Positions 8,470-15,535 of a stretch of 64,000 bases of DNA are shown here, one piece after another. Origin of the DNA: a bacterium D16-36. Its GTDB lineage: Bacteria > Bacillota > Clostridia > Lachnospirales > Lachnospiraceae. The notes below the pieces were generated by a model. It saw only the letters and a list, made by a program, of their open reading frames with translations, did not search any database and was not told the DNA's origin. The stretch lies in the NCBI GenBank assembly GCA_003611745.1, contig RAYF01000022.1:28463-92462 (forward strand), written 5' to 3'. A program made the position numbers and the translations under genes. The stretch's first letter is position 1, and each line of letters starts with the position of its first letter.

Positions 8470-9171
8470 TTATATATCCTCCTCACTGATTTCAAATTTA
8501 TAACCCACACCCCAGATTGTCTTAATATTCCAGGATGGATGCTCTACCGTATCTAATTTGGCGCGCAGGCGCTTAATATGGGAATCTACCGTCCTGCTGT
8601 CACCATAATAATCATATCCCCACAAACTGTCTAAAAGATTGTCTCTGGTAAAAACTTTATTTGGGTTGCTTGCGAGTGTCCACATCGTTTCAATTTCTTT
8701 TTTGGTAAGTGGAATCCTCTGTCCTGCTACGTTGAAAGAATACTCGTCTAGATTGACAACCAGATTGCCAACCCTCAGAACGTTATCCATATCCTTTGTC
8801 TCCTCAGGCTTCTGAAGGCGCCTGAGGACTGCACGCAGGCGTGCCATAACCTCGCTTGGGCTAAATGGTTTTACGATATAATCATCTGCACCGATATCAA
8901 GCCCCATGATTTTATCAAAATCCTCCCCTCTGGCTGTAATCAGAATAATCGGCACACTGGAACGCTTCCTGATATCCTTGCACACCTCGTAGCCGTCCTT
9001 TAACGGCATCATAACATCCAGAAGAATAGCAATCGGCGCAAAATCCTCAAACATATGCATTGCTTCAATGCCATTTTTGGCCACCAATGGCTCATACCCT
9101 TCTTTCCTGACATATACTGTCAATATATCTGTGATATCCCTATTGTCATCTGCAATCAACACATACTTCAT
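8470..9171 (-). CDS. OmpR/PhoB-family response regulator
   Basis: A 233-residue protein with a receiver domain at 1-115 (acidic pair D8-D9, phospho-acceptor D52, K101 in V-K-P-F) and a C-terminal winged-helix DNA-binding domain (S-R-T-V-D-S-H-I-K-R-L-R near 195). It is the first gene of a two-gene operon with the kinase, seven bases apart. Upstream it is divergent from a small secreted BIG2 protein, and a perfect 9-bp inverted repeat (9236-9259) lies between them. That repeat is a natural candidate for its binding site, but this is inference. Confidence 0.94.
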   Translation of the reverse strand: MKYVLIADDNRDITDILTVYVRKEGYEPLVAKNGIEAMHMFEDFAPIAILLDVMMPLKDGYEVCKDIRKRSSVPIILITARGEDFDKIMGLDIGADDYIVKPFSPSEVMARLRAVLRRLQKPEETKDMDNVLRVGNLVVNLDEYSFNVAGQRIPLTKKEIETMWTLASNPNKVFTRDNLLDSLWGYDYYGDSRTVDSHIKRLRAKLDTVEHPSWNIKTIWGVGYKFEISEEDI

Positions 9172-9235
9172 AGCAGTTCGCTCCTCCTCTTCAAACAGGG
9201 TAATTTTTTAGTATACCCAGAATACCACTAAATTA

Positions 9236-9259
9236 TGTCAAAAAAAAGTATTTTTGACA
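9236..9259. promoter_or_regulatory. Inverted repeat in divergent intergenic region
   Basis: TGTCAAAAA (9236-9244) and TTTTTGACA (9251-9259) form a perfect inverted repeat with a six-base spacer, between the response regulator start (9171, minus) and the secreted protein start (9537, plus). TTGACA within the right arm could also be a -35 box, but the nearest TATACT (9282) is 22 bases away. The rest of the 365-bp gap shows no gene. Just before the start at 9537, CATTCTG and CAGAATG form a small hairpin next to the GGAG ribosome binding site. Confidence 0.45.
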
Positions 9260-9536
9260 CCATTCTGCCACTTACAATCAGTATACTCTTAAATATAGTA
9301 GCACAAATAAATTGGTTAGCAATGTTTACTTGTGTGAAAGCAACCTTATGCGCAGGCCCGGATTTCTTTTTCTGCCGCAACACAGACAGCAGGCATTTAA
9401 AAGAATATTCCGTCCAAGGCTCTGTGTATCAGGAAATACAAAGCCCGACAGAATGATACGAACCGGGGCAGGGCATTCCAAGCCGCGGTTTCATGAAAAT
9501 TTACCTGTCATTCTGACTGGCAGAATGGAGCATTTT

Positions 9537-10256
9537 ATGAAAAATATTCATAAGATCCTATTTCTGGCAGCGACTCTATCCTTTCTCGTCATCCTGCCCT
9601 GCAGGGAAAGCAAGGCCAATGACATTAAGATGCAGGATACTGCATTTCTATTAAATCCAGTATCTTCATCTGCACTCAAAGGAAATGGCTTTAACCAGTA
9701 CGTCACATTTGCTAAATACGACAAAAAGATTTTACAGGACGATACCCACACGCTGGAAGTCCAAAACGTAGAGAGCGGATGTGATGTCTCATTTAAAAGT
9801 TCTGATACGGATATCCTTACTGTAAAGCAGTTATCTGAGACTTCCTGCTCATATACCGGCGTAGGATATGGTACCGCTAAAATTACAGTAACCGTCACCA
9901 GAACAACAGCATTTTTCTTTAAGGAGAAAAAAACAATCCGTGCTGCAATCAAAGTTACACCAAAAGCTGTAAGCGTGATGTTCCGTCAGGGGACGCGAAA
10001 AATTGCCATCGGCAAAAAGGCAAAGCTCCCTCTCACCATCCGCCCAAGCATTTCTGAGGAAACTCCTACGTTCAGGTCTCTGAACAAGAAGATTGTTTCT
10101 ATTGCGAAAAATGGTAAGATTACAGGGAAAAAGCTCGGAAATACTTTTATTACAGCAACCCTTTTAAACGGAAAAACTGCAAAATGCAAGATTATCGTTG
10201 TGGACCGCACGCCGGATGATGATGAGGACGATGATGACTGGGAAAGCGAGGATTAG
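9537..10256 (+). CDS. Secreted BIG2-like domain protein
   Basis: A 239-residue exported protein. The start is ATG 9537 because GGAG lies seven bases upstream and a clear signal peptide follows (M-K-N-I-H-K then a hydrophobic stretch to about residue 18); longer in-frame starts lack both. A cysteine follows I-L-P, but this is not a good lipobox. Two Ig-like segments are visible: residues about 60-130 with F-K-S-S-D-T-D-I-L-T-V, and about 145-225 with F-R-S-L-N-K-K-I-V-S-I, N-G-K-I-T-G-K and G-N-T-F-I-T-A, the BIG2 pattern. The tail is strongly acidic (D/E run). It probably acts at the cell surface as a binding or structural module. It is divergent from the two-component system and ends in a strong terminator. 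Confidence 0.75.
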   Translation: MKNIHKILFLAATLSFLVILPCRESKANDIKMQDTAFLLNPVSSSALKGNGFNQYVTFAKYDKKILQDDTHTLEVQNVESGCDVSFKSSDTDILTVKQLSETSCSYTGVGYGTAKITVTVTRTTAFFFKEKKTIRAAIKVTPKAVSVMFRQGTRKIAIGKKAKLPLTIRPSISEETPTFRSLNKKIVSIAKNGKITGKKLGNTFITATLLNGKTAKCKIIVVDRTPDDDEDDDDWESED

Positions 10257-10260
10257 CCGC

Positions 10261-10295
10261 AAAAAGGCAGCTTCTTAAAAGAAGCTGCCTTTTTA
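10261..10295. terminator. Bidirectional intrinsic terminator
   Basis: A perfect stem GGCAGCTTC / GAAGCTGCC, flanked by A5 and T5, so it works on both strands. It ends the secreted BIG2 gene (plus) and the iscS-iscU-mnmA operon (minus). Confidence 0.9.
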
Positions 10296-10302
10296 ATGCA
10301 CA

Positions 10303-10379
10303 GGGGCGCATAAGGAAATTTACTGCTTACACAGTATGCGCCCCGCGCGCGAGTAGGGAAGAAAACCTCCCTCTACTCG
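10303..10379. repeat. Two hairpins after mnmA
   Basis: GGGGCGCATA (10303-10312) pairs with TATGCGCCCC (10335-10344). CGAGTAG (10350-10356) pairs with CTACTCG (10373-10379), right next to the mnmA stop. They have no T run, so they may stabilise the 3' end or assist termination. Confidence 0.55.
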
Positions 10380-10380
10380 A

Positions 10381-11478
10381 TTAGGAGTTACCCGCACTAT
10401 AACCGCCTGCAATCGTCCCTCCCCCCAGAACTACATTATCCTGATAAAAAACAACTGCCTGCCCCGGCGTAACGGCGCGGACCTTCTGGTCAAAAACTAT
10501 ATTTATCGAATTTTTCCCTATCCGCTTTACCGTACACATCTGGCCTTTATCTGAATAGCGGATTTTGGCTTTCATGCGCTGGCCCTCCCTGTACTGCTCC
10601 GCCGCCATATACTGAAGACTGACAGCATGCAGCCCGTCTACAAAGATATCTTCGTTCTCCCCTATCACTACCTCATTCGTCTCCGGGCGTATCTCTGTAA
10701 CAAATACAGGATGCCCAACTGCCAGCCCCAGTCCCTTGCGCTGCCCGATGGTATAATGCGTAATACCTTTGTGCCTTCCAAGAATTCTGCCTGCCTTATC
10801 TACAAAATTCCCCTCTCTGGCTTTCATTCCAGTCTCATCCTCCAAAAAACGCCTGTAGTTATTATCTGGAATAAAACAGATTTCCTGACTATCTGGCTTG
10901 TTTGCAACGGGCAGTTTCTGCTCCATGGCAATCTCCCTGATTTTCTCTTTTTCATAGCAGCCAACCGGCATCAACGTGTGTTTAAGCTGCTCCTGCGTCA
11001 GATTGTAAAGCGCATAGCTCTGATCCTTATATCCTGACGCTGACTGCACAATGGCATATCTTCCATTTGGAAGCTTTTTTATACTGGCATAATGCCCTGT
11101 TGCAATATAGTCTGCACCTATCTCCATACTCCGCCTCAGCAAAGCCTCCCACTTTACATAGCGGTTGCAGGCGATACAGGGGTTTGGGGTATGCCCAAGC
11201 TGGTACTCTTTTACAAAATAGTCGATAACCTTTTCCTGAAAAATATCCCGGAAATTCATGACATAATGCGGAATCCCCAGCATTGATGCTACCTGACGGG
11301 CATCTTCTGCAGCGCGAAACCCGCAGCAGCCGCCCTCCCGCCCTATTTCCCATTCAGGCTGCTTCTGCCAGATTTCCATTGTAACCCCTATGACTTCATA
11401 GCCTTGCTCCTTGAGCAGAAACGCCGCTACAGAGGAATCAACACCGCCTGACATACCGACTACTACTTTCTTATTCAT
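10381..11478 (-). CDS. mnmA: tRNA-specific 2-thiouridylase
   Basis: A 365-residue enzyme that uses ATP and a persulfide relay to thiolate U34 of the Glu, Gln and Lys tRNAs. The PP-loop is G-M-S-G-G-V-D-S-S (8-16). The catalytic cysteine is C101 (N-P-C-I-A-C-N), and the persulfide partner C201 is in Q-E-I-C-F-I. The start is ATG 11478, overlapping the iscU stop by eight bases, which indicates translational coupling. It is third in the iscS-iscU-mnmA operon, so IscS is the likely sulfur donor. Confidence 0.95.
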   Translation of the reverse strand: MNKKVVVGMSGGVDSSVAAFLLKEQGYEVIGVTMEIWQKQPEWEIGREGGCCGFRAAEDARQVASMLGIPHYVMNFRDIFQEKVIDYFVKEYQLGHTPNPCIACNRYVKWEALLRRSMEIGADYIATGHYASIKKLPNGRYAIVQSASGYKDQSYALYNLTQEQLKHTLMPVGCYEKEKIREIAMEQKLPVANKPDSQEICFIPDNNYRRFLEDETGMKAREGNFVDKAGRILGRHKGITHYTIGQRKGLGLAVGHPVFVTEIRPETNEVVIGENEDIFVDGLHAVSLQYMAAEQYREGQRMKAKIRYSDKGQMCTVKRIGKNSINIVFDQKVRAVTPGQAVVFYQDNVVLGGGTIAGGYSAGNS

Positions 11479-11893
11479 CCCCGATATCCGCCTTTGGTGG
11501 CTCCAAACCTTCAATTACAATATGGTTCTTCTGAGCATAATCCCAGAGCGCAGCATGTATTGCTTCCTCTGCGAGCAGGGAACAATGCACCTTAACCGGA
11601 GGCAATCCATCTAAAGCTTCCATTACCGCCTTATTGGTAACCTCAAGGGCTTCATATATCGTCTTTCCCATCACCAGCTCTGTTGCCATGCTGCTGGTCG
11701 CTACTGCAGCGCCGCAGCCAAATGTTTTAAACTTACAATCCTTAATTACCTTTGTCTCTTCATCTACATCCAGATAAATGCGCATAATATCACCGCATTT
11801 GGCATTCCCTACTGTGCCCACCCCACTGGCGTCCTCAATCTCACCCACGTTGCGCGGGTTAGAAAAATGATCCATAACCTTTTCGCTATACAT
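11471..11893 (-). CDS. iscU: Fe-S cluster assembly scaffold, IscU/NifU N-terminal type
   Basis: A 140-residue scaffold on which Fe-S clusters are built. The start is ATG 11893 (M-Y-S-E-K-V-M-D-H-F), with GAAAGAGGTG upstream; earlier in-frame codons do not match the family. The three ligand cysteines are C33 (N-A-K-C-G-D), C60 (F-G-C-G-A) and C104 (H-C-S-L-L-A), and D35 and H103 are also conserved. It sits 43 bp after iscS and overlaps mnmA. The Clostridia version is often called NifU; it lacks the NifU C-terminal domain. Confidence 0.94.
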   Translation of the reverse strand: MYSEKVMDHFSNPRNVGEIEDASGVGTVGNAKCGDIMRIYLDVDEETKVIKDCKFKTFGCGAAVATSSMATELVMGKTIYEALEVTNKAVMEALDGLPPVKVHCSLLAEEAIHAALWDYAQKNHIVIEGLEPPKADIGDE

Positions 11894-11936
11894 AGTACAC
11901 CTCTTTCTACTATATTTTTCTTTATCCAATCCTGCC

Positions 11937-13121
11937 TTACACCGGATTTTTCTTTACAAAATCTTCATACAGCGGCGACATACTGCGCAGACGTTCAATC
12001 GTCACCTTAATATGATCTATCACATAATCCATGTCTTCTTTTGTTGTCTCCGCAGACAGTGTCAGACGGAGCGAACCATGTGCTATTTCATGCGGCAGGC
12101 CGATTGCAAGCAGTACATGGGATGGGTCAAGCGAACCCGAAGTACATGCTGAGCCGCTGGAGGCACAGATTCCTTTCTGGTCTAACATAATCAGCATAGA
12201 TTCTCCCTCAATAAATCGGAAACAGATATTAATATTATTTGGAAGGCGGTTCTTCCTGTCACCATTCAGCCTTGCATACGGTACCTCTTCCAGAATTCTG
12301 TTGATTGCATAATCCCTGACCTGCGTTTCCTTCGCAATGTTCTTCTCCATCTCCTCAGCCGCAATAGAAGCAGCAGCAGCCATTCCGACAATCCCCGGCA
12401 CGTTATGGGTTCCCGCACGTCTGGAACGCTCCTGCGCACCGCCGTGAATCAGAGTACCAATCTTTGCGCCCTCTCTCAGATATAGGAAACCAATCCCTTT
12501 CGGCCCGTGGAATTTATGCGCACTGGCACTCAGCATATCAATATGCAGCTCGTCCACATTGACTGGTACATGCCCAAATGCCTGTACTGCATCGGTATGG
12601 AACAATATGCCATGCTTTGAAGCGATTTCGCCAATCTCCTTGATCGGCTCAATCGTACCAATCTCATTATTCGCAAACATTATACTAATAAGAATCGTAT
12701 CCGGGCGAATTGCCTCCTCTACAGATTGCGGCGATACAATACCATTTTCATCCACATCCAGATAAGTCACCTCATATCCCTGACGTTCCAGATACTCACA
12801 AGTGTACAGGACTGCATGGTGCTCAATTTTAGATGTAATAATATGTTTTCCTTTTTCTTTTAATAAATCAGCAGCGCCTTTTATCGCCCAGTTATCACCT
12901 TCGCTTCCGCCACTGGTAAAATAAATCTCGCGTTCCTTTGCACCCAGTATCCCGGCAATGGCGCTTCTCGCATCATTTACTGCTTTGTTTGCCTTTTGCG
13001 CAAATGAATAGATACTGGAAGGATTTGAATAATTTTCCTTCAGGTACGGCATCATTTTTTCCAACACCTCTGGTTTTAACGCAGTAGTTGCCGCATTATC
13101 TAAGTAAATCAGCTTCTCCAT
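11937..13121 (-). CDS. iscS: Cysteine desulfurase, IscS/NifS family
   Basis: A 394-residue PLP enzyme that removes sulfur from cysteine as an enzyme-bound persulfide. The PLP lysine is K203 (S-A-H-K-F-H-G-P-K-G), H-T-D-A-V-Q at 175-180 contacts the cofactor, and the catalytic cysteine is C326 in S-G-S-A-C-T-S-G. The start at ATG 13121 has GGGAG upstream. As the first gene of the operon it supplies IscU and MnmA. The 200-bp leader in front is rich in overlapping inverted repeats, which suggests regulation of the operon. Confidence 0.95.
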   Translation of the reverse strand: MEKLIYLDNAATTALKPEVLEKMMPYLKENYSNPSSIYSFAQKANKAVNDARSAIAGILGAKEREIYFTSGGSEGDNWAIKGAADLLKEKGKHIITSKIEHHAVLYTCEYLERQGYEVTYLDVDENGIVSPQSVEEAIRPDTILISIMFANNEIGTIEPIKEIGEIASKHGILFHTDAVQAFGHVPVNVDELHIDMLSASAHKFHGPKGIGFLYLREGAKIGTLIHGGAQERSRRAGTHNVPGIVGMAAAASIAAEEMEKNIAKETQVRDYAINRILEEVPYARLNGDRKNRLPNNINICFRFIEGESMLIMLDQKGICASSGSACTSGSLDPSHVLLAIGLPHEIAHGSLRLTLSAETTKEDMDYVIDHIKVTIERLRSMSPLYEDFVKKNPV

Positions 13122-13176
13122 CAAGCCACGCTCCCTTCGTTTTGTCTCAATAAATAATGTAAAAACTCAATAAGAA

Positions 13177-13293
13177 CTAGTATAACCCACTATAATTAAC
13201 CGTACCTTTTGGTGATTAAATTGGATTATACTAGAAAACAGTTCCTACTCGTTTACTAGGAATTAATCACAAAAAATAGATTCAATTCCTAGT
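13177..13293 (-). promoter_or_regulatory. Palindrome-rich leader/operator region of iscS
   Basis: Four inverted pairs overlap here: CTAGTATAA (13177-13185) with TTATACTAG (13226-13234); TGATTAA-type arms at 13211-13220 and 13261-13270 (9 of 10 match); TTCCTA (13242-13247) with TAGGAA (13257-13262); and ACTAGGAATT (13255-13264) with AATTCCTAGT (13284-13293), a perfect 10-bp pair. Because the arms overlap, they are either several operators or an RNA that can fold in exclusive ways. A TATAAT (minus strand, 13230-13225) is present without a good -35 box. Confidence 0.5.
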
Positions 13294-13334
13294 GTTTTGG
13301 TATACATGATATTTTATACTCTTTTTTTGAAATG

Positions 13335-14165
13335 TCAATACCCTTTATAGAATGAGCGAATGGTGTCAAAGCACCTGTTTAACATGATGGTATCGACCTC
13401 ACCCGTATTCCGGTCAAATGCCGTCGCCTCTACTGTAAAATCCCCACTATAGTTTTTCTTCTTTATAAACCGAAAAAACTCTCCGAAATCAATATGGCCT
13501 TCGCCGAGTGGTAATGTTCTGAGTTTTGCCCATTCCATATAACCACCGCCGTAATCGTTGATATGAAGATGACGAATTTTCTGCTGTTCCCAGAGCCATT
13601 CATATTCTTTCTCATAAACCAACGGAAGCTGTTCATGAAAGGCTGCCATTTTCGTATCAAAAATAAATTGAACATTCGGATATGCCTCCGCCAGTTCACA
13701 CCAGTGCGCCATCGGATCTCTTTGATTACAGACTACATTTTCCACCAACAAATCTATGCCATACTCTTCCGCCACTGTTTCCAACTCCCGGTAGGCCCGC
13801 AGATTATTAGGAAAATGCTGGTCTGAAATCTGCCCGTCCCACAGATGGATGACAAGTTTTCTGGCACCAATCTTCCTCGCCACCTCACAATTTTTCCTGA
13901 ATTTCCAGATTGCTTCCGCCAAATCCCCCTCTTCATTTCTGCTGATACACTCCCCAATATGTTTTTCACAGTGCATCACTGGAATATTCAATCCTGACTG
14001 CTTCAGAAAATCTGCGATTTCCTCTTCCTTCCCATACCAGCTGCTATACATCATAAACTCATACCCATCACAGTTTAGTTTTCCGGATAGCTTCTCAAGG
14101 AGCCTGTAATCCCTTCCGTTTGGTATCCCGATTAAAGCCCCTGTCGAACACAAAATTTGATTCAT
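13335..14165 (-). CDS. Sugar phosphate isomerase/epimerase-like TIM barrel (AP endonuclease 2 family)
   Basis: A 276-residue cytoplasmic TIM barrel. Typical metal-ligand stretches of the family appear in order: L-V-I-H-L-W near 125, D-L-L-V-E-N near 160, I-F-D-T-K near 190, H-L-H-I-N-D-Y near 220, L-G-E-G near 240 and F-T-V-E-A near 260. This pattern fits xylose-isomerase-like and endonuclease IV-like enzymes. The substrate cannot be told. It stands alone between the palindromic leader of iscS and the CapA-like gene, with 75 bp between it and the latter. Confidence 0.8.
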   Translation of the reverse strand: MNQILCSTGALIGIPNGRDYRLLEKLSGKLNCDGYEFMMYSSWYGKEEEIADFLKQSGLNIPVMHCEKHIGECISRNEEGDLAEAIWKFRKNCEVARKIGARKLVIHLWDGQISDQHFPNNLRAYRELETVAEEYGIDLLVENVVCNQRDPMAHWCELAEAYPNVQFIFDTKMAAFHEQLPLVYEKEYEWLWEQQKIRHLHINDYGGGYMEWAKLRTLPLGEGHIDFGEFFRFIKKKNYSGDFTVEATAFDRNTGEVDTIMLNRCFDTIRSFYKGY

Positions 14166-14240
14166 CCTCTTTCACCCTTCCAAACATGCCGGCACAGACA
14201 ATCAATTGAAAACATAGTTTTTTGAAGCATTTTTACAAAT

Positions 14241-15452
14241 CTACTTTTTTCTTTTAAGATTTCCCTTAGCGTCCAGCTTCGCATTTGTCGAAATCTTATT
14301 TACATACTTAATAAATTTCTTTATCTGGGAGGGCTTTGTAAGCAGTTTTGTCTCTTTGCCCCCCTGCAGGCAGGGAAGCATCCTCGCACTAAGTTTCCCT
14401 TCTCCGGTTATATCAATCTCCAGAATAGTTGTATACAATGTCTTCTCATTAAACCAAAAGTTGCCCAGGCTATAAATAATAGGAACACCTTTATAATAGC
14501 CTGTCCCCTGCAGGCAGTGCGTATGCGCGCCGACCACAGCGTCTGCACCGGCATTAATATAATCTTTTGCCTGCTGTATCTGTGCCTCCTCTAAGTCTGT
14601 GCTGTACTCTGTCCCCCAGTGTACATAGGCTATGACATAGTCCGCCTTTTTGCCCGCCCTTTTTATCTCCTTCACATACTGCCTGTCATCATATGTCCTG
14701 AAAACCCCCGGGCTGTTTTTTCCGGCCTCCGGCGTCAATATGTATTTCTCTGCTCTGGTTGCCGCCACCAGCGCTATCGTCTTCCCTTTTATCTTTAAAC
14801 AAAGGGGTTTTCTTGCCTCTTTTATACTCTTTCCAGCCCCCATAGTCTTAATGCCTGCCTTTTTTAGATAATCCAGTGTATCCAGAAAAGCCTTCTTTCC
14901 ATAATCATAGATATGGTTATTGGCAAGACCTGCCACATCAACCCCAAGCTTCTTCAAATATTTCACATTAGACGGGCTGCTCCGAAATGTATAAGCCTTT
15001 CCCTCCATAGGCTTTCCTCTTCCGCTGATACTGAACTCATTATTAATAATCATGCTGTCATAAGAATTCATCTTCTCAATCAGTTCCGGGCTGATTACCT
15101 TTGAAATCCCGCCCCGTTTTTTCATATGGCGCATAACCGCACACGTATCATCAAGGCAGATATCTCCGGCAAAACCCAGACGGATAGGTGTCTCCGGCTT
15201 TTCCGTCCCTTTCGGGGCCGCATCTTCCGTTTTTTTTGCCTGCCCAGCCTCCTTTTTGGCTGGCCCGATAAAGCTTCCGACCCTTTCCTTGCTCTCTATT
15301 GATTCAGACAATGCCGGCTGGCTCTGGCTTCCTGCAATAATCCCCCTCTCTATTACGGCATAATGCAGAACCATTCCCATTGCAGCAAGCGCAGCAATTA
15401 CCATCACTGCCCCCTGCCCTTTTCCATGCATCCAATCTCTAAACTGTTTCAT
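14241..15452 (-). CDS. CapA-family (PGA_cap) metallophosphatase-like protein
   Basis: A 403-residue protein with one N-terminal membrane anchor (about 13-33), a Glu/Lys-rich stalk to about 85, and a CapA domain: L-G-F-A-G-D-I near 94, N-N-H-I-Y-D-Y-G near 175, V-H-W-G-T-E-Y near 275, G-A-H-T-H-C near 303, S-L-G-N-F-W near 325. CapA proteins belong to the calcineurin-like phosphoesterase group and are known from poly-gamma-glutamate capsule loci. No capB/capC is nearby, so the role here is unknown, probably at the envelope. Confidence 0.85.
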   Translation of the reverse strand: MKQFRDWMHGKGQGAVMVIAALAAMGMVLHYAVIERGIIAGSQSQPALSESIESKERVGSFIGPAKKEAGQAKKTEDAAPKGTEKPETPIRLGFAGDICLDDTCAVMRHMKKRGGISKVISPELIEKMNSYDSMIINNEFSISGRGKPMEGKAYTFRSSPSNVKYLKKLGVDVAGLANNHIYDYGKKAFLDTLDYLKKAGIKTMGAGKSIKEARKPLCLKIKGKTIALVAATRAEKYILTPEAGKNSPGVFRTYDDRQYVKEIKRAGKKADYVIAYVHWGTEYSTDLEEAQIQQAKDYINAGADAVVGAHTHCLQGTGYYKGVPIIYSLGNFWFNEKTLYTTILEIDITGEGKLSARMLPCLQGGKETKLLTKPSQIKKFIKYVNKISTNAKLDAKGNLKRKK

Positions 15453-15493
15453 AAATAAGCACCCCTCTGATTTCCCTCTTGTTCATTTCATTG

Positions 15494-15523
15494 AAATACC
15501 CCACAGCGGACTGTGGGGTATTT
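15494..15523. terminator. Hairpin between GH13 and CapA-like genes
   Basis: A perfect 13-bp stem AAATACCCCACAG / CTGTGGGGTATTT with a four-base loop, 12 bp past the GH13 stop. There is no long T run, but the position and strength suggest a terminator for the GH13 gene. Confidence 0.7.
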
Positions 15524-15535
15524 GACTCTTATACA

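Noticed and set aside
9312..9536. Longer N-terminus for the secreted BIG2 protein, and a possible riboswitch in its leader
   Set aside because: The extra residues are basic and unlike a signal peptide, and the ribosome binding site fits ATG 9537. I compared the leader with c-di-GMP riboswitch consensus blocks and saw no match.
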